The notes under the pieces: model-generated
The model's input: the letters and a program-made list of their open reading frames with translations, nothing else
Databases searched by the model: none
Told to the model about the DNA's origin: nothing
Shown: positions 25,930 through 35,363 of the stretch, one piece after another
Layout of the letters: every line of letters begins with the position of its first letter
Position numbering within the stretch: position 1 is the stretch's first letter
Program-made: the position numbers and the translations under genes
NCBI GenBank assembly: GCA_050014755.1
Contig: JBEKCS010000008.1
Coordinates: 1-64,000, forward strand
Reading direction: 5' to 3'
DNA length: 64,000 nt
From: Bog-756 sp050014755
GTDB taxonomy: Bacteria > Actinomycetota > Acidimicrobiia > Acidimicrobiales > RAAP-2

Positions 25930-28170
25930 TCAGTCCTCCGGCTCGGGGTCTCGGGGAAGCCCGAGGATGCGCTCGCCGATCACGTTGCGCTGGACCTCGC
26001 TCGTCCCCCCGGCGATGGTGAGGCATCGGGTGGCGAGGGTGCCCTGGGACCATCGGCCCGCCCACGCCTCGGTCACCGCGCCCTCGGGACCGGTCATCAC
26101 CAGCCCCAGCTCCTGGACCCGCTGCTCGTGTTCGGCACCCAGCAGCTTGCGCAGGCTGGCCGCCGGACCGGGATCGGACCCGGCCAGGGCGAGCAGGGCG
26201 GACCGGTGGGCCATCAGGCGCAGCGACTGGGCCTCGGCCAGCAGGCTGCCCATCCGCAGCGAGGTACCGACGGGCACGCCCGCAACCTGTCGGGCCGCCA
26301 TCCGCACCAGCGCCTCCACCCCGGTGCCGAAGGTGGCACCCGACGAGATCGAGACCCGCTCGTTGGCCAGGGTCATCCGGGCGATCCCCCATCCTCGGTT
26401 CACCTCGCCGACGACACAGTCGTCCGGCACGAACACCGAGTCGAAGAAGACCTCGTTGAACAGTGCCGCACCGGTCAGCTCGCGCAGCGGGCGTACCTCG
26501 AGGCCCGGCGATCGCATGTCCACGACGAAGTAGGTGATGCCGTCGTGCTTGGACGCCCCCGGGTCGGTGCGGGCCAGGCAGATCCCCCAGTCGGACACGT
26601 GGGCCATCGACGTCCAGACCTTCTGCCCGGTGAGCTCCCAACCGCCGTGGACCCGTTCGGCCCGCATCGACAGACTGGCCAGGTCCGACCCGGCTCCCGG
26701 CTCCGAGAAGAGCTGGCACCACATGATGTCGCCGAGCAGTGTGGGTCCCACCCAACGTTGTTGTTGGTCGGGAGTGGCGCACGAGATCAGCACCGGGAGC
26801 ACCCACGCGCCCACGCCCAGATGGGGCCGGTCGATTCCGGCGGCGGCCAGTGCCTCGTCGATCACCACCTGCTCGACGGCGCCGGCGTCCCGGCCCCACG
26901 GTGCGGGCCAGTGCGGCGCTACGAGGCCGGCCTCGACCAGCTTGCGGCGACGGTCGGTCGGCTCGGCGGCGACCAGCTCGGCCACCACCGGGCCCAGCTC
27001 GACACGCCACCGCTCGGCCTCGTCGGGCAGGTCGGCGGAGAGCGCACGGCGCGCCCCGCCCCCGGCGGCCTCGGCCAGCTGCAGGCGGAAGCGGTCGCTC
27101 CCCGCCATCAGCTGGCGGTCGGCCAATGCCCGCTTCAGGTGCAGGTGGACATCGTGTTCCCAGGTGAACCCGATGCCCCCGAGGATCTGGATGCAGTCCT
27201 CGGCGCACAGCACGTAGCCGTCCAAGGCCAGGACCGCGGCGGTCGAGGTCGCCAGTGCCGTCCCGTCGGCACCGTCATCGGCGGTGTCGGCCGCCAGTGC
27301 GGCGTCGACCGCCTGCACGGCGTCCCATGCCACCGCCGCCATCTGCTCCACCCGCACGGCCATGTCGGCCGCCCGGTGCTTGACCGCCTGGAACTGGCCG
27401 ATCGGCCGTCCGAACTGGACGCGGTCCTTGGCGTACTCGGTAGCCGTCTCGAGACACCACCGGGCACCTCCGGCATGCTCCGCCGCCATCAGCGCGAGCA
27501 CCACTTCCTCGACCCGTCGCCCGCCGATCCCGGACAGCTGTCGGGTGCGTGGCACCGTCAGTCCGTCGACCTCGAGCTGCCCCACCCGTCGGGTGGCGTC
27601 CGTGCTCGCCAGCGCCACCGGCCGGGCCGGGCCGCCGGGAACAACGTCGACGAGGCACCAGGTAAGCGACGCCGGCCCCTCCCCGACCGGCACCAGGGCC
27701 AACGATGCCGTCCCGAGGCCGAGGACGGGACGAAGCGTGCCCGACACCGTCAATCCGCCGTCGGAGCTCCGGTCCACAACGTCCAGGGACTGCTCGCCCA
27801 GGTAGATGGCGGCAGGCGCCGTACCGTCGGCCAATCCGGGCAGCACCTGGCGAGCCGCGTCGGCCGGCAGGTACCGGGCGACCAGCGCCGAGACGGCCAC
27901 CGTCGTCAGCAGCGGTCCCGGGGTGGTGGCCCATCCGGTCTCCTCGAGGATCACCGCCGCCTCGAACAGCGCGAATCCCTGGCCGCCGCCGGTCTCGGGA
28001 AGGTGGATCCCCAGCCACCCCTCGTCGGCCATCGCCGACCACACCGGCTGGAGCTCCTCCACCTCGGCGTCCAGCAGCGACCGGGCCACCTCCCGACCGC
28101 TGTGGACGCCCAACCACTTGGCGACCGAGCTCCGCAGCTCCCGATGTTCGGTGGTCAGTGCGATCGGCAC
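25930..28170 (-). CDS. Double-length (fused) acyl-CoA dehydrogenase
   Basis: A 746-residue protein made of two consecutive acyl-CoA dehydrogenase modules. The first (about 1-385) has GWLGIHLPETGGGQGF, FGRPIGQFQAVKH and QILGGIGFTWEHD. The second (about 390-746) has MWCQLFSEPGAGSD, TGQKVWTSM and GGTSEVQRNVIGERILG. Single enzymes are about 390 residues; heteromeric pairs in actinomycete sterol side-chain degradation are encoded by adjacent genes, so this may be the same arrangement on one chain. It starts at GTG 28170, six bases after the ferredoxin stop. Confidence 0.92.
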   Translation of the reverse strand: MPIALTTEHRELRSSVAKWLGVHSGREVARSLLDAEVEELQPVWSAMADEGWLGIHLPETGGGQGFALFEAAVILEETGWATTPGPLLTTVAVSALVARYLPADAARQVLPGLADGTAPAAIYLGEQSLDVVDRSSDGGLTVSGTLRPVLGLGTASLALVPVGEGPASLTWCLVDVVPGGPARPVALASTDATRRVGQLEVDGLTVPRTRQLSGIGGRRVEEVVLALMAAEHAGGARWCLETATEYAKDRVQFGRPIGQFQAVKHRAADMAVRVEQMAAVAWDAVQAVDAALAADTADDGADGTALATSTAAVLALDGYVLCAEDCIQILGGIGFTWEHDVHLHLKRALADRQLMAGSDRFRLQLAEAAGGGARRALSADLPDEAERWRVELGPVVAELVAAEPTDRRRKLVEAGLVAPHWPAPWGRDAGAVEQVVIDEALAAAGIDRPHLGVGAWVLPVLISCATPDQQQRWVGPTLLGDIMWCQLFSEPGAGSDLASLSMRAERVHGGWELTGQKVWTSMAHVSDWGICLARTDPGASKHDGITYFVVDMRSPGLEVRPLRELTGAALFNEVFFDSVFVPDDCVVGEVNRGWGIARMTLANERVSISSGATFGTGVEALVRMAARQVAGVPVGTSLRMGSLLAEAQSLRLMAHRSALLALAGSDPGPAASLRKLLGAEHEQRVQELGLVMTGPEGAVTEAWAGRWSQGTLATRCLTIAGGTSEVQRNVIGERILGLPRDPEPED

Positions 28171-28176
28171 GCCCGC

Positions 28177-28407
28177 CTACCGATCTCCGGTGGTGGTGGC
28201 GTCCGGTGACTCGACGAGCTCGAGGGAGATGGCCCGGGTCGGGCAGCCGTCCACCGCCACCCTGAGCTGCTCCTCGACATCACCCGGCGGGTCGCTCGGC
28301 ACCGACAGTCCCTCGGCGTCGAGCTCGAACGTGGCCGGCGCCCAGAACACGCAGTTGCCCGACCCGATGCAGCGGTAGCGGTCGACGACGACCCGGAAGG
28401 TCGTCAC
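28177..28407 (-). CDS. 3Fe-4S type ferredoxin
   Basis: A 76-residue ferredoxin at GTG 28407. Its cluster ligands are Cys13 and Cys19 (CIGSGNC, with the middle Cys of a 4Fe cluster replaced by Ser or Gly) and Cys55 before Pro. Such single-cluster ferredoxins usually donate electrons to cytochromes P450. Two P450 genes lie elsewhere in the window, but here it leads the acyl-CoA dehydrogenase operon, where it might act as an electron acceptor or serve a distant P450. Confidence 0.9.
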   Translation of the reverse strand: MTTFRVVVDRYRCIGSGNCVFWAPATFELDAEGLSVPSDPPGDVEEQLRVAVDGCPTRAISLELVESPDATTTGDR

Positions 28408-28557
28408 GGGCGTCGTACCCGGTCACCGGCTGATCGGGCTGTCGGGGGTGCGTCCTCCATCGGCGGCGACACTACCGCCGCAGACCGTCCCAGGTGGGAT
28501 TGCCGGGGTAGCCTCCTCGACGGGCCGGGGGACCCACCCGCCGAGGAGGAGGCCGAG

Positions 28558-30468
28558 ATGACAGCCACGGCGCAGCATGCGGCCCACCCGCACGACCCGC
28601 TGACAGTCGACGAGGTTCGCCAGGCCGTCGCTTCGGTCCGCGACAGCGGGAGGGTGCCCGAGGGCGCGCTGTTCGCCACGGTGGCGGTCGACGAGCCCAC
28701 CCGGGCCGAGGTGACGGCGTTCGCGGCAGGGACACCGGTCGACCGTCGGATCCGGCTGGTCGTGCTCCCCGGCCCGGAAGCATCCGTCGTCGAGGCCGTG
28801 GTGCGGGCGGCCGACGGACAGCTCGTCGGGTGGACCGAGCTGGACGACGTCCGCCCGGCCCTGCTCTTCGACGACGCCTACCGCTCGATCCTGGCCCTCA
28901 AGGCCGATCCCGACTGGCAGGCGGCCATGGAGCGCCGGGGGATCACCGACTTCGACCGGGTGCAGATCGACCCCTGGCCCACCGGCCACTTCGAGCGGCC
29001 CGTCGAGGAGGGCAGACGGATCACCCGGTGCCTCTCCTACTACCGGGAGGAGCCGTCGGACAACGGGTACGCCCGTCCGATCGAGGGCGTGTTGGCCACC
29101 GTCGACGCCGCCCGGGGCGAGGTCCTCGAGGTCGTCGACTACGGGGTGGTCCCGCTCGCCCCCGGACGGGGCAGCTACCTGCCCGAGCACAACGAGCCGT
29201 TGCGCACCGGCCTGTTGCCCCTCGAGATCGCCCAACCCGAGGGGGTGAGCTTCGCTATCGACGGCAACCGCCTCGCCTGGCAGCACTGGACCATGCGGGT
29301 GGCCATGACCCCGCTCGAGGGACTGGTCCTCCACGACGTGGGCTGGATCGACGAGGACACGGGCACGACCAGGACCATCCTCAGCCGGGCCGCCATCAGC
29401 GAGATGGTCGTCCCCTACGGCGACCCGGGGCCCATGCACAACTGGAAGAACGCCTTCGACGTCGGTGAGTGGGGCCTCGGACGGATGGCCAACTCGCTGA
29501 AGCTGGGCTGTGACTGCCTGGGCGAGATCACCTACCTCGACGCCGTGTTCGCCAGTGAGCACGGCAAGCCGTATGTGCTGGAGCACGCCATCTGCATCCA
29601 CGAGGAGGACTACGGGATCCTCTGGAAGCACGTCGACCTGGGCACCGACCGCGCCGAGGTGCGCCGGTCACGGCGGTTGGTGGTCTCCTCCATCTCGACC
29701 GTGGGCAACTACGAGTACGGCTTCTACTGGTACTTCTACCTCGACGGGACCATCCAACACGAGGTGAAACTCACCGGCATCATGTCGACGAGGGGGATTC
29801 CGCCGGGTGCGACCGCCGACCACGCCACCGTGATCGCCCCGGGACTCGCCGCCCCCATCCACCAGCACCTGTTCTGTGCCCGGCTCGACCCCGCCGTCGA
29901 CGGCGAGATCAACGAGGTCCACGAGGTCTCCTTCGCCGGCGAGGCACCCGGACCGGACAATCCGTTGGGGAACGCCATCGAACGCCGGGTCACCCGGCTC
30001 GGCTCCGAGGCCGCCGCACGACGGGACGTCGACGCCGCGGGAAGCCGGCACTGGCGGATCGTGAACCCGGATCGGGCCAACGGACTCGGCCAGCCCGTGG
30101 CATACAAGCTGGTCCCCGGATCGACGCCCACCCTGCTCGCCCATCCCGACTCGAGCATCGGGCGGCGGGCCGGCTTCGCCCGGCACAACCTGTGGGTCAC
30201 CCCCTACCGCCCCGAGGAACGACGGGCGGCCGGCGACTACCCCAATCAGCACGCCGGGGGTGCCGGCCTGCCCGAGTGGACGTCGGCCGACCGTCCGTTG
30301 GTGGGGACACCCGTCGTCGTGTGGCACACCTTCGGGGTGACCCACTCGCCCCGTCCCGAGGACTGGCCGGTCATGCCGGTCGAGTACTGCGGGTTCCACC
30401 TGGTGGCGGCCGGCTTCTTCGACCGGAACCCGGCGCTGGACCTCCCGCCACCCGACCACTGCCACTGA
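28558..30468 (+). CDS. Copper amine oxidase
   Basis: A 636-residue copper- and TPQ-dependent primary amine oxidase at ATG 28558, with a GAGGAGGAGG ribosome site. The self-processed Tyr385 is in VGNYEYGF, the copper ligands are His435 and His437 (IHQHLF) and His596 (GVTHSPRPEDWPVMP), and the catalytic base is Asp301 in KNAFDVGEWGLG. It oxidises an amine to aldehyde, ammonia and hydrogen peroxide. No signal peptide is present, so it is cytoplasmic, as in Arthrobacter phenethylamine and histamine oxidases. Confidence 0.96.
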   Translation: MTATAQHAAHPHDPLTVDEVRQAVASVRDSGRVPEGALFATVAVDEPTRAEVTAFAAGTPVDRRIRLVVLPGPEASVVEAVVRAADGQLVGWTELDDVRPALLFDDAYRSILALKADPDWQAAMERRGITDFDRVQIDPWPTGHFERPVEEGRRITRCLSYYREEPSDNGYARPIEGVLATVDAARGEVLEVVDYGVVPLAPGRGSYLPEHNEPLRTGLLPLEIAQPEGVSFAIDGNRLAWQHWTMRVAMTPLEGLVLHDVGWIDEDTGTTRTILSRAAISEMVVPYGDPGPMHNWKNAFDVGEWGLGRMANSLKLGCDCLGEITYLDAVFASEHGKPYVLEHAICIHEEDYGILWKHVDLGTDRAEVRRSRRLVVSSISTVGNYEYGFYWYFYLDGTIQHEVKLTGIMSTRGIPPGATADHATVIAPGLAAPIHQHLFCARLDPAVDGEINEVHEVSFAGEAPGPDNPLGNAIERRVTRLGSEAAARRDVDAAGSRHWRIVNPDRANGLGQPVAYKLVPGSTPTLLAHPDSSIGRRAGFARHNLWVTPYRPEERRAAGDYPNQHAGGAGLPEWTSADRPLVGTPVVVWHTFGVTHSPRPEDWPVMPVEYCGFHLVAAGFFDRNPALDLPPPDHCH

Positions 30469-30512
30469 CGGGACGCGGCCGTCGACGGGCGTCCCGGTGG
30501 TCGCTCCACCGA

Positions 30513-30518
30513 TACCAT
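30513..30518 (+). promoter_or_regulatory. Putative -10 element (TACCAT) deciding the crotonase start
   Basis: TACCAT ends seven bases before ATG 30526 and covers the alternative ATG at 30517. If it is the -10 element, the upstream ATG is not transcribed and the message is leaderless. Confidence 0.4.
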
Positions 30519-30525
30519 GACCCGC

Positions 30526-31341
30526 ATGCCCGACCTGGAGACACTGCTCTACGACGAGTCCGACGGCGTGGCCTGGGTCACCCTCAACCGACCCGAGGCC
30601 CTCAACGCCTTCGACCCCACGATGCAGCGGGAGCTGCGCGAGCTGTGGCAGATGCTCCGCACCAACGACGACGTCCGCTGCATCGTCCTCACGGGCGCGG
30701 GCGACAAGGCGTTCTGCACCGGCCTCGACCGCGAGGGGATCGGGGCCATCGAGGACCAGCCCCCGGGGAAACTCCCCGGCTACAACACGCCGTGGGACTT
30801 CGACGACCCGGGCAAGAGCGTGTGCCCCAAGTCGAACCACCTCTGGAAGCCGGTCATCGCCGCGGTCAACGGCATGGCCTGCGGAGGGGCGTTCTACATC
30901 CTCGGCGAGGTCGACTTCATCATCGCCTCCGACCGGGCGACCTTCTTCGACCCCCATGTGACCTACGGCATGCCCGCCGCGTTCGAGCCGATCTTCCTGC
31001 TCCACAAGATGCCGTTCCAGGAGGTCATGCGCCTGTCACTGCTCGGTTCCTACGAACGGATGTCGGCCGACCGGGCCCACCAGATCGGTTTCGTCTCCGA
31101 GGTGGTCCCGGCCGCCGAGTTGGAGGAGCGGACCCGCTGGGCGGCCCGGGCCATCGCCGACCAGCCCGAGCGGGCCGTCGGCGGGACACTGCGGGCGCTG
31201 TGGATGGGACTCGAGATGTCGCGGCGCCAGGCACTCGATCACGCATTCCTGATCACCCACGTGGGAACCGACCCGGCGACACTGGCCGCGGGCCAACAGC
31301 AGTTCACCTCGGGCAAGCGGATCGACTGGCGCCTCCGCTGA
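30526..31341 (+). CDS. Crotonase-fold protein lacking the hydratase glutamates
   Basis: A 271-residue crotonase-family protein. ATG 30526 is preferred over ATG 30517 because of the overlapping -10-like TACCAT. The fold motifs are clear: VTLNRPEALNAFDP, FCTGLDREGIG, and NGMACGGAFYILGEVD. The two hydratase Glu positions are not kept: the first reads GGAFYI and the second FFDPHVTYG. It is therefore less likely a hydratase and more likely an isomerase, hydrolase or C-C lyase of the same fold. It follows the amine oxidase. Confidence 0.88.
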   Translation: MPDLETLLYDESDGVAWVTLNRPEALNAFDPTMQRELRELWQMLRTNDDVRCIVLTGAGDKAFCTGLDREGIGAIEDQPPGKLPGYNTPWDFDDPGKSVCPKSNHLWKPVIAAVNGMACGGAFYILGEVDFIIASDRATFFDPHVTYGMPAAFEPIFLLHKMPFQEVMRLSLLGSYERMSADRAHQIGFVSEVVPAAELEERTRWAARAIADQPERAVGGTLRALWMGLEMSRRQALDHAFLITHVGTDPATLAAGQQQFTSGKRIDWRLR

Positions 31342-31445
31342 CCTGATGGGCACCACGTGATCTCCGGCACGACACCGCACCGCGTCGTCCTGCAGCGCGA
31401 CCGGTGGCAGTCTGGGGCCGTGCGCGTTCGAGCGGCGGAGCGACC

Positions 31446-31874
31446 ATGACCGGCAACCGGGACACCGCCGGTCGTCGCCCGGTGGTGCTCGGACCGGGCG
31501 AGGGCCGGGCCTACCCGATGGGTAGTGTCACGGCCGTCTTCAAGGCCGACGGCGCCGAGACGGACGACGGCTATTCGATCTCGGAGTGGTGGCTCGACCC
31601 GTTCACCAAGGGGCCCGGCGCCCACTCCCACCCGGAGGACGACGTGTTCTACGTCCTCGCCGGCACCATGAGCGTTCTGGTCGGCACCGAATGGATCGTG
31701 GCGGGCACCGGATCGTTCGTCCTGGTGCCGGGAGGCGTGGTCCACGATTTCGAAAACCGCGGCCCGGACCGTGCCGGGATGCTCAACGTCTCGGCCCCGG
31801 GCAATTTCGAGCAGCACATGCCCGGCATCGCGGAGTGGTTCGCCGCGCGACCCCCGGGGGACACCCGCGCCTGA
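31446..31874 (+). CDS. Cupin-domain protein
   Basis: A 142-residue single-cupin protein. ATG 31446 follows a GGAG site; an upstream in-frame start lacks one. Metal ligands are His60 and His62 (GAHSHPEDD), an acidic residue at 64-66, and His100 (GGVVHDFENRG). It lies after the amine oxidase and crotonase-like genes on the same strand. Role unknown: a small oxygenase, isomerase or sensor. Confidence 0.85.
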   Translation: MTGNRDTAGRRPVVLGPGEGRAYPMGSVTAVFKADGAETDDGYSISEWWLDPFTKGPGAHSHPEDDVFYVLAGTMSVLVGTEWIVAGTGSFVLVPGGVVHDFENRGPDRAGMLNVSAPGNFEQHMPGIAEWFAARPPGDTRA

Positions 31875-31987
31875 GGCACGGTCGGGGGGGTCCACCCGGA
31901 TTCAGCAGACGGCACTCGATCCACCGACCGACTCCCTACGTCGTGAACCCCGTGGGTGGCCGGACACCCCGCCGAGCCCGAAGGCGG

Positions 31988-33532
31988 TCAGAGCGGAGGG
32001 AGGCCGAGTGCCGCCCGCACTCGTCGGCCGGCCGCGGTACCGAGATCGGCTTTCGGGATCACCGGCGCATGGTCGCGACGTGCCTCCGTAGGGTTCGTCT
32101 GTCCCGCAAGGTAGGCCTGGGCACGACTGTTCGTGCCCACCAAGGTGCCGATGGCAGATCGGGCCGTCGCCGGCCACGCCTGGCTCTCCAGGGCAGAGTC
32201 GAACCCGCCCAAGGCACCATCGAATTGCCGCATTTCCACCATTCGGGTCCGCACCGAATCATCGTTCCACCGACCCATCGCCAGGTAATAGGCGTTGGCC
32301 TCATCGTCAAACATGGTGACGTCGGCGAGATACAGCCCGGCGGCACCGGTCGCCGGAACGAGGGAGAACGAGTCGTCGTGGACCGGAGTCGGGACCAAGT
32401 CGACCAAGGACACGGACGAGAGGGCCTGGGCATGGGCAAAGGAGAGCTTGGGGATCCGTCCGTTGATCTCGAGGTGATCGAACGTGACGGTCGAGGTCAC
32501 CGGATACGGCAGGTCGGCCGTGGCCTGGTTGTTGGCTACCGGGTCCTCCTGGATCCACTGGCCCCGGTTGACCGAGCTGCTCGCCCCGAACTGGACGACC
32601 AGCTCCGCGCTCTGTCCACCGCTCATCACGAGCTTCCATCCTGACTGGGTCCGTGCGATCTCGGCCGAGATCGTGCTGCCAGGTCGAACCACCCCGAGAC
32701 TCACTGGGTGGAAGCCCTGTTGCGCGTCGCTCCAGAACGCCTCGTAGAAGGGTCGACACGGTGACTGGATGGCAGGAGACGCCGGGTCGAACCTCTCCGG
32801 AAGTGGTCGGCAGTTCTCGGTGGTTCCGAGCTGGACGAAGGCTCCCTGCGCACCGGGACCCTGTACGGCGATCCATGTTGACGCCCATCCCGGTGGCGAC
32901 GTGCTCTGGATCGTCGGCACCTGCCACTCACCTCGGATGACGGAGACGGTTCCGTACCAGGAATAGCCACCGAATCCGGTAGCCGGTGCCGGCGCCGGCG
33001 CCGGAGCCGGAGCCGAAGTCGGAGCAGTGGGCAGCGTCGGTTCGGTCGTGGAAGGACCCCCTGACGTACCGGCGAGGTACCCGACCGTCGCGCCGACTGC
33101 CCCGGTCACCAGAATCGCCACCACTGCGCCGACCCGCCGTCCCCGACGCATCCGGCTGTCGGTCGAGCCTCCCGTTCCGCTCCCGGTGACCCTCGCATGA
33201 CCGACGGCACGATCGTCTCCGTCCAGGACGGCGTCACCTGCGACGTAGGCATCGTCCGTGACCAGGGCACTCCCGAGGATCCGGGCGTCACCCTCCACGA
33301 CCGCATCGCCACCGACCCGGGCCCGATCTGCCACCACTGCCCGGCCACAGAGCCATGCCGTGTCGACGACTGCTCCTTCGTCGAGGAGACGGGCATGACC
33401 GAACACCGCCGCCCGCTCGCCGACAACGGCCGACGGAGACACTGCCGCGGTGTCCGCCACCCACCCGCCACCATTGGGGTGGCGGTGCGCGGCCGTCGGC
33501 CCGTTTCCGTCGTCGAAGTCGTGGAGCGTCAC
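31988..33532 (-). CDS. Membrane-anchored G1-type (glutamic) peptidase with N-terminal beta-helix domain
   Basis: A 514-residue, three-part protein starting at GTG 33532 (GGGAGG just upstream, 13 bases after the ligase stop). Residues 25-115 are a run of short VxGxAxV-type repeats (GDAVVEGDARILGSALV), resembling a left-handed beta helix. Arg-rich residues 128-133 precede one membrane helix (about 134-154), putting the N-terminus inside. After a Pro-Ala linker, residues 190-360 match the eqolisin/G1 peptidase fold: GEWQVP, STWIAVQGPG, catalytic-type Gln234 (FVQLGT) and Glu329 (QWIQEDP). Cys241 and Cys259 may pair. Residues 360-514 are of unknown type. It may be a surface protease; the beta-helix would then lie in the cytoplasm. 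Confidence 0.8.
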   Translation of the reverse strand: MTLHDFDDGNGPTAAHRHPNGGGWVADTAAVSPSAVVGERAAVFGHARLLDEGAVVDTAWLCGRAVVADRARVGGDAVVEGDARILGSALVTDDAYVAGDAVLDGDDRAVGHARVTGSGTGGSTDSRMRRGRRVGAVVAILVTGAVGATVGYLAGTSGGPSTTEPTLPTAPTSAPAPAPAPAPATGFGGYSWYGTVSVIRGEWQVPTIQSTSPPGWASTWIAVQGPGAQGAFVQLGTTENCRPLPERFDPASPAIQSPCRPFYEAFWSDAQQGFHPVSLGVVRPGSTISAEIARTQSGWKLVMSGGQSAELVVQFGASSSVNRGQWIQEDPVANNQATADLPYPVTSTVTFDHLEINGRIPKLSFAHAQALSSVSLVDLVPTPVHDDSFSLVPATGAAGLYLADVTMFDDEANAYYLAMGRWNDDSVRTRMVEMRQFDGALGGFDSALESQAWPATARSAIGTLVGTNSRAQAYLAGQTNPTEARRDHAPVIPKADLGTAAGRRVRAALGLPPL

Positions 33533-33545
33533 GGCGCCTCCCTCG

Positions 33546-35096
33546 TCAGCCGTCGAGTTCCTCCGCCCGTCGCCGCAACGACGGCCGGTCCGGCTTCCCC
33601 ACCCCCAACACCGGGACCTCGTCGAGGTGGACCACGTACTCCGGTGTCTTGAACCGGGCCACGCCCTGGGCCTCGAACCATCGCCGTGCCTCGGCGACGT
33701 CGACGGTGGGGTCGCCGACCACGAAGGCGACCACCCGCTCGCCGAAACGGTCGTCGGGCCGGCCGACGACCACCGCCTGACGGATGCCCTCGTGCTGCTC
33801 GAGCACCCGCTCGACCTCGGCCGAGGCGATGTTCTCGCCACCGCGGATGATGAGCTCCTTCAGTCGTCCGCCGATGGTCAGCCACCCCTCGTCGTCGAGG
33901 ACCCCGAGGTCGCCGGTGGCGAACCATCCCCGGCGCACCGCATCGCGGGTCTGGGATGCATCGCCGTAGCCGACGAACAGCTCGGGGCCCCGTACCTGGA
34001 CCTCCCCCCTGGTCCCGGCCGGCAGCGTGCGGCCCGTCACCGGGTCCACCACCCGGACGGCAGCCCCGCCCACCGAGTGGCCGTCGGTGTCTCGGGCCTT
34101 GTCCGCCGAGTCCCACCACGCGCTGGTGGTCACCGTCGGGGCCTCGGTGGAGCCGTAGGTGCGCTTGACCAGCGCGCCCAGACCCTCGCGGGCGGTGTCG
34201 ATGAACTCCGGCGTCACCCCCATGGCCCCGCAGGACACGATCCGCAGGTGCTCCACCCGGGTCCGGTAGCCGGGGACATCCATGAGCGAGAGGAAGATGG
34301 TGGGCGGTCCGATCATGAAGCTGGCCCGGTGGCGTCCGGCCAGGAGTGCGGCCCGTTCGGGGTCCCACTTCTCCATCAGCACCACCGGCATGCCCGCCGA
34401 CCCGGGCACCAGGATCGAGTTCAAGAGGCCGGAGACATGGGCCAGTGGCGAGGGCATGAGGGCCACGTCGTCCGGGCCGAGCCCGTGGGCCGTCGCCATG
34501 CTGTGCGCCTTGTAGGCCAGACCACGGTGACTGTGCAGCACGGCCTTCGGGTTGCCCGTCGATCCCGAGGTGAACAACACCACGGCCACGTCCGATCCAC
34601 GGGCGGGGCCGACGGCCGATGGTCGGCCGTCCAGCAACGCCTCGAACCGGGGATCGCCGGTGCGTACGCCGATCACCCCTGTCGGCGTCGTCGCGTCGGC
34701 CAGCGGGAGCCCACCGGCGGCCAGGAGCACCTTCGGATCCAGCTCGACCAGGATCCGCTCGACCTCGGCCGACCCCACCTGGTGGTGGATGGGGGTCGCC
34801 ACCGCGCCGCACCGCCAACAGGCATGGAAGAGGACCACCGCCTCCCACCAATTGGGCAGCTGCCAGGCAACCACGTCCCGGTGGCGCACCCCGAGGGCCC
34901 GCAGGCTCCCGGCCACCGACGACGCCAGCCTGTCCAGCGTGGCGTGGTCCAGCACGACATCGCCGTCGACGACCGCCGGGGCCCCCGCCGACCGGGGCGA
35001 CGAGAGCAGCCGGTCGAGTCCGGGTACGTCCCAGGCTCCGCCCGGGAGGCGGTACTCGTCAGCGCCCGACTGGTGGAACGTGGCGCCGAGCCTCAC
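33546..35096 (-). CDS. AMP-dependent acyl-CoA synthetase/ligase
   Basis: A 516-residue ANL enzyme at GTG 35096. It has the P-loop LFTSGSTGNPKAV, KRTYGSTEAPT, TGDLGVLDDEGWL and GGENIASAEVERVL. The C-terminal lysine motif is GVGKPDR, where the family Lys is kept. The profile resembles short-chain, cyclic or aromatic acid:CoA ligases (cyclohexanecarboxylate-CoA ligase type). It is divergent from the P450 at 35364, with 267 bases between them, which could share regulation. Confidence 0.92.
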   Translation of the reverse strand: MRLGATFHQSGADEYRLPGGAWDVPGLDRLLSSPRSAGAPAVVDGDVVLDHATLDRLASSVAGSLRALGVRHRDVVAWQLPNWWEAVVLFHACWRCGAVATPIHHQVGSAEVERILVELDPKVLLAAGGLPLADATTPTGVIGVRTGDPRFEALLDGRPSAVGPARGSDVAVVLFTSGSTGNPKAVLHSHRGLAYKAHSMATAHGLGPDDVALMPSPLAHVSGLLNSILVPGSAGMPVVLMEKWDPERAALLAGRHRASFMIGPPTIFLSLMDVPGYRTRVEHLRIVSCGAMGVTPEFIDTAREGLGALVKRTYGSTEAPTVTTSAWWDSADKARDTDGHSVGGAAVRVVDPVTGRTLPAGTRGEVQVRGPELFVGYGDASQTRDAVRRGWFATGDLGVLDDEGWLTIGGRLKELIIRGGENIASAEVERVLEQHEGIRQAVVVGRPDDRFGERVVAFVVGDPTVDVAEARRWFEAQGVARFKTPEYVVHLDEVPVLGVGKPDRPSLRRRAEELDG

Positions 35097-35363
35097 CTGT
35101 CGACCGCGTTCTTCGACGACCGGTGGCCTCCCGACAGCCTCGGCGGCCCCGACGCAACCCTGTTCTCCACGATCCTCCCCCGGACCCGTTCTCCGTCCGT
35201 CTCCCGGTGCCGGGGCGGATGCGCCACCACTTTAGACACCGACCCGTGACCATCCCGTTCGAGGCGGAACGCCCGGCGCGGACTGGGCGAATCATCGTAG
35301 AGTTCCTCGGTGACGGCCCTGGCGCCGTCACCGGAGCCACCGCCTCATCAGCCAAGGAGCCCC

